The notes under the pieces were generated by a model, which was not told the DNA's origin, made no database searches, and was given only the letters and a program-made list of their open reading frames with translations. Source: an uncultured Bacilli bacterium (GTDB lineage: Bacteria; Bacillota_I; Bacilli_A; RF39; UBA660). Taken from it: a stretch of DNA of 39,301 nt. This document shows, in pieces, positions 33,356-39,301 of the stretch. The translations under genes were made by a program, and so were the position numbers. The stretch lies in NCBI GenBank assembly GCA_947586825.1, contig CANPXU010000010.1, positions 1-39,301 of the forward strand, read 5' to 3'. The first letter of the stretch is position 1. Every line of letters starts with the position of its first letter.

Positions 33356-34225
33356 ATGAAATATTATATTGAAGTGGGTTCGACGGTTACGAAGTGTGAT
33401 AAATGGGATGATAATAATTTAACCAGAGAAAAAGAAGCTACGATTCTTTTTAAGAAAAATTATCAAGTAAATAATGCTTTAAATTATGATGATGTTGATA
33501 AACTTGTGGATTTTGTTAATTCTTTAAATAAAGATATACCTAAGTATATATATGGAACTAGTATTTTTAGAAAGCTAAATAAAGAAGAATATGATGAGTT
33601 TTTTAATTATTTAAAAGATAAAACTGGCTTAGAATTTAATCTGATATCTCAAGAGGACGAAGGTAAATTAACTGCTCTTGGGGCATCTCATAACGCTGGA
33701 CAAAAAGTTTGTGTTATGATTGGTGGTGGTGGCTCTACGGAAGTATTAGTATGTGATAAAGAAGTTGTTGAGACTGTTAATAGTAATATTGGGGTAATAG
33801 ATGTTTTAAATAAGTTCCCTGACCTATCAGATGATATAGCTACTACTGATTTAGATACAGTTATAGATTATATAAAAGAAAATATTAATCTTCCTAAAAG
33901 TAAGGCTGATATTTTGATTTTAGCAGGTGGTGGTCATGAAAAATTTGCTAGATTATCAGGCATTAATTATACTGATAATACTTTATATAGTGATCCTTTT
34001 TCACCAATTATGATGGATATAAAAACCAGAAGAGAAGATACAGTAAGATATTTTAAAGAAATATCACTAGATGCTATTAAATCAAAAGTAGATGATCCTG
34101 ATTGGTGGAATGCTACAAGAGCAATGTGTGCTTTTGTTATTCTTATAGCAGATGAAATCGGAGCAAAATACATTGTTCCTACTGATATAGCTATAGCTCA
34201 TGGTATAATCGCTACAAATAAGTAA
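33356..34225 (+). CDS. Ppx/GppA-like phosphatase
   Basis: 289 residues from ATG 33356 (AGGTGAG upstream; the TTG reading at 33335 lies before the ribosome site). ASKHA fold: first phosphate loop EVGSTVTKC (about residues 6-14), second loop GGGGSTE (123-129) and a late G-G-G segment (LAGGGHEK, about 189-196). Polyphosphate and (p)ppGpp phosphatases have the same GSxxxK / GGGSTE pattern. At 289 residues it is near the N-terminal two-domain core of Ppx. It probably hydrolyses polyphosphate or pppGpp; the substrate cannot be told. Confidence 0.86.
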   Translation: MKYYIEVGSTVTKCDKWDDNNLTREKEATILFKKNYQVNNALNYDDVDKLVDFVNSLNKDIPKYIYGTSIFRKLNKEEYDEFFNYLKDKTGLEFNLISQEDEGKLTALGASHNAGQKVCVMIGGGGSTEVLVCDKEVVETVNSNIGVIDVLNKFPDLSDDIATTDLDTVIDYIKENINLPKSKADILILAGGGHEKFARLSGINYTDNTLYSDPFSPIMMDIKTRREDTVRYFKEISLDAIKSKVDDPDWWNATRAMCAFVILIADEIGAKYIVPTDIAIAHGIIATNK

Positions 34226-34273
34226 TATTTTATTAATAAATATGTTATAATTGTTAGAGTTTAAGGAGAAGCT

Positions 34274-35350
34274 ATGGCAGAGTTAGAAAATCATGAAGAA
34301 GAAGTAAAGAAAAGCAAAAATATTTGGTTTTCTCTTTTATTTGTGTTAATTGCTGTATTATGTGTATGGACAATTACTTCTTTAAATAAAAGTTTTTCTT
34401 TTGCTAACTTTATTGATTTTATAAAAAATGCCCAACTTATATGGATTATTATAGCTATAATTTGCCTTATTTTATATATTATTTTCGAGGGTATGGCAGT
34501 TAACACTATTTCTAGATCCTTTGGTTATAAAACTAAATTTAAAAATGGCTTTTTCTATTCAAGTGCTGACTTATACTTTTCAGCGATTACGCCTTCTGCT
34601 ACAGGAGGCCAACCAGCCAGTGCTTATTTTATGATAAAAGATGGTATGAATGCTGCAGCTGTAACGGCTATTTTATTATTTAATTTACTTACTTATACTA
34701 TGGCTTTATTCATCGTATCATTTATTACTTTTTTATTTAGTATCCCAATTTTTTTAAAGTTTAGTATGATTTCTAAGATATTTATTGTAGTAGGTTTCTT
34801 TGTAGAAATATTATTAATAACCATTTTTTCATGTCTTCTTTTTAAATCTAAGTTGTTATATAGTATTTGCAAAGGGACGCTTAAAATATTAGCTAAAATT
34901 CATTTAGTATCTAAACCTGAAGAAAAGATAGCAAAGCTAGAAGAAACAATGAATAAATATCATGAATATGCAAAAATGTTAAAAACTAGAAAAGAAGTAA
35001 TGCTAAAGGCTTTAGGCTATAATGTTTTACAAAGAGTATGCTTATTTTTAGTTACAGTGTTTGTCTTTTTAGGAGCTTATGGTATTTCTAATGTTACTAT
35101 AGGTAATGTGTTAAGTGTATGGTCCATCCAATGTATGGTAACAATTGGTGCTAATTTCATTCCAATTCCTGGGGCTATGGGAATATCAGATTATTTGCTC
35201 CTTGATGGCTTTAGTAGACTTTTAAATCGTGCAGAAGCTAGTAATCTAGAGCTTCTTACAAGATTTCTTTCTTTCTATAGTTGTGCTATAATATGTGGTA
35301 TAGCAGTATTAATTAAATTTTGTTTAATTAAAAAGAGGAGTAAAAAATGA
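34274..35350 (+). CDS. MprF/UPF0104-type membrane protein (lysyl-PG flippase-like)
   Basis: 358 residues with about eight TM helices and the LPG-synthase/UPF0104 sequence marks: SATPSATGGQPASAYFM-like segment (SAITPSATGGQPASAYF), EGMAVNTISRSFGY, and a late IPIPGAMGISDYLL. Members with this size move or modify phospholipids (the MprF membrane part flips lysyl-PG). The cytosolic aminoacyl-transfer domain of MprF is absent. The gene overlaps the next by 4 bases (ATGA); its stop is TGA, followed at once by in-frame TAG. Its position before pssA and psd suggests it handles an aminophospholipid. Confidence 0.88.
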   Translation: MAELENHEEEVKKSKNIWFSLLFVLIAVLCVWTITSLNKSFSFANFIDFIKNAQLIWIIIAIICLILYIIFEGMAVNTISRSFGYKTKFKNGFFYSSADLYFSAITPSATGGQPASAYFMIKDGMNAAAVTAILLFNLLTYTMALFIVSFITFLFSIPIFLKFSMISKIFIVVGFFVEILLITIFSCLLFKSKLLYSICKGTLKILAKIHLVSKPEEKIAKLEETMNKYHEYAKMLKTRKEVMLKALGYNVLQRVCLFLVTVFVFLGAYGISNVTIGNVLSVWSIQCMVTIGANFIPIPGAMGISDYLLLDGFSRLLNRAEASNLELLTRFLSFYSCAIICGIAVLIKFCLIKKRSKK

Positions 35351-36051
35351 TAGGATTTTATGATTATACGGTAATATTAACGTATTTATCATTATTTTCA
35401 GCGGTGTCTGGTATAATGGTCTGTTTTGGTGGATCAGGACACCCTTATATAGCTACATTCTTTTTACTTATATGTGGCTTGTGTGATGCTTTTGATGGTA
35501 AGGTAGCCAGAACTAAAAAGAATAGAACCGATATGGAGAAAAATTTTGGTATTCAAATTGATTCTTTATCAGATCTAGTAGCTTTTGGCGTTTTGCCAGC
35601 ATGTATTGGAGCCGCTCTTATTAAAAACGCAGGTTATTTTGAAGAAGGAGCTATTTATTCTTTCTTACATTTAGTAAAAAATTCGGTATATACTAAAGCT
35701 ATGTATTTAGTCTTGTTTGCTGTGCTAATTTTATATGTTTTAGCAGCCCTTATAAGACTTGCTTACTTTAATGTAACCGAAGAAGAAAGACAAAAAACAG
35801 AGAAAGGCTCTCGTAAAACTTATACAGGACTTCCTGTTACATCATCAGCTTTAATCTTCCCAGGGGTATTACTTTTACATAAAGTGTTTCCCGCGGATAT
35901 AAGTTTAATATATTTTATTGTTACCATTATAACAGGTGTAGCATTTTTATCTAATTTTAAAATTAAAAAAGCTGGTTTAAAAGGTATTCTTATTATGGTA
36001 GGAATAGGTATAATTGAATTCATATTACTTGTTTTAAGTAAGATATTTTAA
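35347..36051 (+). CDS. pssA: CDP-diacylglycerol-serine phosphatidyltransferase
   Basis: 234 residues, about six TM helices. The CDP-alcohol phosphatidyltransferase motif D-x2-D-G-x2-A-R-x(n)-G-x3-D-x3-D is complete: D47, D50-G51, A54-R55, G68, D72 and D76. It makes phosphatidylserine from CDP-DAG and serine; with the decarboxylase in the next gene it gives phosphatidylethanolamine. Alone, this motif also fits PgsA; the adjacent psd decides the call. ATGA overlap with the upstream membrane protein. Confidence 0.88.
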   Translation: MIGFYDYTVILTYLSLFSAVSGIMVCFGGSGHPYIATFFLLICGLCDAFDGKVARTKKNRTDMEKNFGIQIDSLSDLVAFGVLPACIGAALIKNAGYFEEGAIYSFLHLVKNSVYTKAMYLVLFAVLILYVLAALIRLAYFNVTEEERQKTEKGSRKTYTGLPVTSSALIFPGVLLLHKVFPADISLIYFIVTIITGVAFLSNFKIKKAGLKGILIMVGIGIIEFILLVLSKIF

Positions 36052-36070
36052 CAACTAAAAAGGATAATAT

Positions 36071-36898
36071 ATGATTTCAGATAAAGAATCTAAATCTGTA
36101 CTATTTCTATATAATACCTTTATAGGAAGATGTTTACTAAAGATATTAACAATGAGATTTATTTCTAAATCTTGTGGTTTTTTGCTTGATAGAAAAATAT
36201 CTAAAGCATTTATCAAAAACTTTGTTAAGAAAAATAATATTAATACAAGTGATTATTATTTAGATAATATTAATAGTTTTAATGACTTCTTTACTCGTAA
36301 AATAAAAGAGAATAAAAGACCTATTGATAAAGATGCAAACGCTTTTATATCACCATGTGATGGCAAACTTAGTGCTTATCACATAAACAAAGGGTTAGTT
36401 CTTCCTATTAAACAAAGTGAGTATCTAATCGAAGATTTACTCGAAGATGATAATCTGGCTCAAAAATATAATGAAGGAATTTGTTTAGTATTTAGATTGG
36501 CTGTTAATAATTATCATCGTTATGTTTATTTAGATGATGGATATAAAAAAGAAAATATTCATATTAAGGGTAAACTTCATACTGTAAGGCCTATTGCTTT
36601 AAGAAATCATTCAGTATTTACTCAAAATACGAGAGAGTATACTATTTTAGATACCCAAAATTTTGGCTTAGTAACTCAAATCGAAGTAGGCGCTTTACTC
36701 GTAGGCAAGATAAAAAATCATCATGAAAATTATCATTTTAAAAGAGGAGAAGAAAAGGGCTTATTTTTATATGGCGGAAGCACTATCATTCTTCTTTTAG
36801 AAAAAGATAAAGTTAAAATAGATAAAATATATTTTGAAAATACTAAAAATAATATAGAAACTGATGTTATGTTAGGGCAAAAAATAGGCTCTAAATAA
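36071..36898 (+). CDS. psd: Phosphatidylserine decarboxylase proenzyme
   Basis: 275 residues, normal for the small bacterial form. SPCDGKL (D97), NYHRYVYLD (H149) and NHSVFTQNTRE are the expected motifs; the self-cleavage site is GGST (235-238), a variant of LGST, with S237 becoming the pyruvoyl group. D97-H149-S237 match the cleavage triad. It removes CO2 from phosphatidylserine in the membrane. 19 bases after pssA with an AAAAAGGATA lead, so it is the last gene of the operon. Confidence 0.93.
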   Translation: MISDKESKSVLFLYNTFIGRCLLKILTMRFISKSCGFLLDRKISKAFIKNFVKKNNINTSDYYLDNINSFNDFFTRKIKENKRPIDKDANAFISPCDGKLSAYHINKGLVLPIKQSEYLIEDLLEDDNLAQKYNEGICLVFRLAVNNYHRYVYLDDGYKKENIHIKGKLHTVRPIALRNHSVFTQNTREYTILDTQNFGLVTQIEVGALLVGKIKNHHENYHFKRGEEKGLFLYGGSTIILLLEKDKVKIDKIYFENTKNNIETDVMLGQKIGSK

Positions 36899-37006
36899 TC
36901 GGAAGTTAATTCTTCATAAAGCTATTTTGTATAAAATGTAAATAACCTTAGTTTATTTGAATTTATCTTAACTTAATGATATTATTACTATAATAGGGAT
37001 GGCTAT

Positions 37007-37765
37007 ATGAAGAAAGAAGATAAGAAAAAACAAACTAAAACTGAAGAAGTTAATAAGGAAAGTACTAAAAAGTTAAATGATCATTATAATACAGTAGTAG
37101 GCTCTGATGGTATAGAAATGCTTGATGAAAGTCCTAATAAAACTTCTAAATTAAGTAGTCAAACACTAATTATTATTCTTCTTGCTTTTTCAACTTTTTT
37201 ACTTGGTGCTCTAGTTTTTGTAAAAAGAGATGCCATATTTACTAGCAATATATCTTTAGATAATAATACGGTAGAGGAAACTAATCCAAAGGAATCATAT
37301 GATAATATCCCTGTTGAAGATACTTATGCCTTTGCTACCGGAGAGGACTTTGGCATTCAATTTTATGTCCTACATAATGGCCGTTTATACTATAAAATTT
37401 ATGATTATGGAGAAGTAGTAGGTTATCAAAATTACCGTGTAATTGACTATAACTTATCAGCTTCATATGATGTTGAAAAAACACTTACGCAATATACTGC
37501 TTTATCAGGAATTAAAAGAATAAAAACATATAATTTTTCTGATAGTATATCCTATAGTTTACTTCTTATAATGGAAGATGGTAGTGTTTATAAATTAACT
37601 TATGTAAGTGCTACAAGCCAATTTACATTAACTAAATTAAATATCTTTGGTAATAATAAAGTTGAAAATATTATTAACTTAAATATTTCTTCGGAATGTA
37701 TATCTAATAACTGTGCTGCATCTTATGAGATTATAACTAAAGATGGTAAAACAGTAACTAAATAA
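37007..37765 (+). CDS. Single-pass membrane protein, unknown
   Basis: 252 residues. Charged Lys/Glu/Thr start of about 50 residues, TM (about 52-74), acidic Asn/Glu linker, then an extracytoplasmic domain of about 150 residues, beta-rich with tyrosines: GIQFYVLHNGRLYYKIYDYG, then ILM-EDGSVYKLTY, and C-terminal ECISNNCAASYEIITKDGK. The repeated hairpin motif is like beta-propeller or beta-barrel-type domains, but no family is recognised. TATAAT at 36989-36994 is the -10 and GGGATGG the ribosome site. Terminator after it. Confidence 0.75.
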   Translation: MKKEDKKKQTKTEEVNKESTKKLNDHYNTVVGSDGIEMLDESPNKTSKLSSQTLIIILLAFSTFLLGALVFVKRDAIFTSNISLDNNTVEETNPKESYDNIPVEDTYAFATGEDFGIQFYVLHNGRLYYKIYDYGEVVGYQNYRVIDYNLSASYDVEKTLTQYTALSGIKRIKTYNFSDSISYSLLLIMEDGSVYKLTYVSATSQFTLTKLNIFGNNKVENIINLNISSECISNNCAASYEIITKDGKTVTK

Positions 37766-37772
37766 TAAAAGA

Positions 37773-37800
37773 CTCAGATAATTACATCTGAGCCTTTTTT
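37773..37800 (+). terminator. Terminator between convergent genes
   Basis: CTCAGAT (37773-37779) pairs with ATCTGAG (37786-37792), then CC and T6. It separates this gene from prs. Confidence 0.85.
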
Positions 37801-38884
37801 AGAATTCCCCATTTTGATAACTAGTAATTGCTGAATTATCTTCCATTAATTGACTAATAGATTCATCATTATTTAAACAGTCAATAATACTAGCAAGATA
37901 AGTAGAACAATCTACGGAATTAAACCAAGGTTTAACAAGTATTTCTTCAGGTACATAATTTAAGTTAGTAGAATAAAGGGCATCAAATATTTTATTATTA
38001 TATGCTTCTTCAAATTTTTCATAACCTTCCGTAAATAAAGCAAAGGAAGTAAAGAAGAATATTTTATCAGCCTTTCTTTTCTTAAGTTCTTCTGCTACTT
38101 CAAGCATTGAGCCACCACTTGCAAGCATATCATCAACAACAATTATAGTTTTACCTTCAACATCACTACCTAAATATTTGTGATCAATAATAGGATTTTT
38201 ACCATTTACTACTTTAGAAACATCTCTTTGTTTATAAAATACACCAATATCACATCTTAATATTTTAGCTAAGAACTTGGCTCTTTCCATAGCTCCAATA
38301 TCAGGGCTTATAACTAATATATTATTTAAATCAATTTTTTCTTTAGCAAGTAATGCTTTTAATAAATTATTAGTAGGGTAAAAATTATCAAATGACATAA
38401 GAGGAATAGCATTTTGAATATTAGGGTCATGAGCATCAAAAGTAATTAATTCATGAACTCCCATATTTTGTAATATTTGAAGGGCTATAGCACAATCAAG
38501 TGATTCTCTACTTTTACGACGATGTTGTCTTGATTCATATAAAAGAGGCATTACAACATTAATTTGTTTAGCGTGTCCCATCATTGCAGATATTACTCTT
38601 ATAATATCCATAAAGTGTTCATCAGGACTAGTTTGATGAGTTTGGCCATGCATTTCATAAGTTATACTATAATTGTGAGGGTCTGACAAAATATAAACAT
38701 CTTTTCCCCTTATAGAATCTTTAATAACAGCCTTTCCTTCACCATCATTAAATTTTACATTTTCAATCGGAGCTCTAAAATCATAGTCTACTTTTCTTAT
38801 TTTTTGTAGTTCACTATTGATTTTTTCTCCTAAATCCGTCATATTGTCCATTACCAATAGGCATAAGTCATTTTTTACTTTCAT
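37799..38884 (-). CDS. prs: Ribose-phosphate pyrophosphokinase (PRPP synthase)
   Basis: 361 residues, somewhat longer than the usual ~315. Present: FNDGEGKAVIKDSIRGKDVYI (about 45-65), the flexible-loop segment YESRQHRRKSRES (116-128), FDAHDP (H152), and the PRPP loop VVDDMLASGGSM (249-260). It transfers pyrophosphate from ATP to ribose 5-phosphate. The extra residues are an insertion at about 66-92 (DPHNYS...SPDEHF) and a longer C-terminal tail after NYVPEEIL. These could alter allosteric control, which is inference. Start has AAGGAG about 9 bases upstream. Confidence 0.93.
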   Translation of the reverse strand: MKVKNDLCLLVMDNMTDLGEKINSELQKIRKVDYDFRAPIENVKFNDGEGKAVIKDSIRGKDVYILSDPHNYSITYEMHGQTHQTSPDEHFMDIIRVISAMMGHAKQINVVMPLLYESRQHRRKSRESLDCAIALQILQNMGVHELITFDAHDPNIQNAIPLMSFDNFYPTNNLLKALLAKEKIDLNNILVISPDIGAMERAKFLAKILRCDIGVFYKQRDVSKVVNGKNPIIDHKYLGSDVEGKTIIVVDDMLASGGSMLEVAEELKKRKADKIFFFTSFALFTEGYEKFEEAYNNKIFDALYSTNLNYVPEEILVKPWFNSVDCSTYLASIIDCLNNDESISQLMEDNSAITSYQNGEF

Positions 38885-38959
38885 TAATATACTCCTTAAT
38901 TAAATTCTAACATATATAGATTTTAAATGTTATAATATTTTTTAGAGAAGTGAAGTATT

Positions 38960-39196
38960 ATGTTTGTAGGTTTTAAAAAATATGAAAAAATTGGTTTAGT
39001 TAGAATGGTTAATATTAAAGTTATTCAAAATGATAAAGATGTTATTTACGAAGGACCTGCTGAAGATGCTCCTGAGGAAATAAAGAATATGTATTACTAT
39101 AAAATAAGCTTAGCCAGTAAAGAAACAACTTATTATGTTTACACAGAGGATTATTTAGCTACTCTTGATATTGATAAGTTAAATGAACATGAATAA
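38960..39196 (+). CDS. Small protein, unknown
   Basis: 78 residues. Start is uncertain: ATG 38960 has a fair GAAGTGAAG nearby, but a second in-frame ATG at 39005 would give MVNIKVIQNDKDVIYEGP, a self-contained 63-residue alpha/beta protein. TATAAT at 38930-38935 gives a promoter. Tyr-rich middle (MYYYKISLASKETTYYVYTED) looks like beta strands. No family recognised. Terminator 6 bases after. Confidence 0.65.
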   Translation: MFVGFKKYEKIGLVRMVNIKVIQNDKDVIYEGPAEDAPEEIKNMYYYKISLASKETTYYVYTEDYLATLDIDKLNEHE

Positions 39197-39202
39197 AAAA
39201 TA

Positions 39203-39225
39203 AAGAGACTAATTATTAGTCTCTT
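39203..39225 (+). promoter_or_regulatory. Perfect 10-bp hairpin after the small gene
   Basis: AAGAGACTAA (39203-39212), TTA, TTAGTCTCTT (39216-39225). There is no T run directly after it, so it may be an mRNA 3'-end stabiliser placed before the next hairpin. Confidence 0.5.
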
Positions 39226-39226
39226 C

Positions 39227-39265
39227 AGACTGTTGACAAAGTAAAAATTTGAAGACAGTCTTTTT
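39227..39265 (+). terminator. Rho-independent terminator
   Basis: AGACTGT (39227-39233) pairs with ACAGTCT (39255-39261), followed by T5. After it, TATAAT at 39284-39289 is a probable -10 for a gene beyond the window. Confidence 0.7.
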
Positions 39266-39301
39266 ATTTTTGAAAAAAAGTATTATAATTAAATTGCGAG
39301 T

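Overview
The window is AT-rich DNA (mostly TAA stops, strong AGGAGG-type ribosome binding sites, short intergenic gaps with classic hairpin-plus-T terminators). It looks like the chromosome of a low-GC Bacillota, probably an uncultured, gut-type Bacilli lineage near the Mollicutes that still has a cell wall. This placement is inferred from gene content and codon use; no marker gene was compared.

Layout. (1) 1-7.3 kb: the 3' end of an odd tRNA with its terminator, a hexapeptide acyltransferase (-), a HExxH protein, a membrane-anchored HTH regulator, a YdcF-type DUF218 protein, four small helical proteins in two pairs, a secreted repeat protein with a sortase-like tail, and a VanY-type peptidase. 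(2) 7.3-12.4 kb: a GT2-TPR glycosyltransferase (-), two adjacent collagen-like GXT genes that look like one split gene, a small exported protein, a gene behind an attenuator-like leader, a HAD phosphatase, a four-helix protein and a 36-residue basic peptide. (3) 12.5-15.2 kb: ABC ATPase plus permease fused to a CPBP protease. (4) 15.2-27.2 kb: a type IV secretion (T4SS) apparatus: two VirB2-like pilins, VirB6/TrbL, PrgI, VirB4 encoded as two ORFs, a bifunctional M23/lysozyme wall hydrolase, a VirB8-like protein and a VirD4 coupling ATPase. (5) 27.2-29.9 kb: two paralogous membrane-anchored proteins, a rhodanese, a DedA protein and a SanA-like protein. (6) 29.9-33.3 kb, minus strand: a Cys-rich protein coupled to a second HerA/VirB4-like ATPase, then an AraC/GyrI regulator. 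(7) 33.3-39.3 kb: Ppx/GppA-like protein, a phosphatidylethanolamine block (MprF-like membrane protein, PssA, Psd), a single-pass membrane protein, PRPP synthase (-) and a small unknown protein.

How the genes fit together. The T4SS block is the largest and most coherent system. It has ATPases, inner-membrane channel, pilins and wall hydrolase, but no relaxase, integrase, replication gene or attachment site is visible anywhere in the window. That makes a resident effector or DNA-transfer/uptake machine at least as likely as an integrated conjugative element. The coupling protein carries a long disordered tail full of NPF triplets. The small helical proteins, collagen-like proteins and secreted repeat protein give the region a cell-surface character, but no link between them and the T4SS can be shown from sequence alone.

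Main candidates for follow-up: the relaxase-less T4SS with a naturally divided VirB4 and NPF-rich VirD4; the minus-strand ATPase/Cys-rich pair; the attenuator leader at about 10.29-10.39 kb; and the two pairs of small helical proteins.
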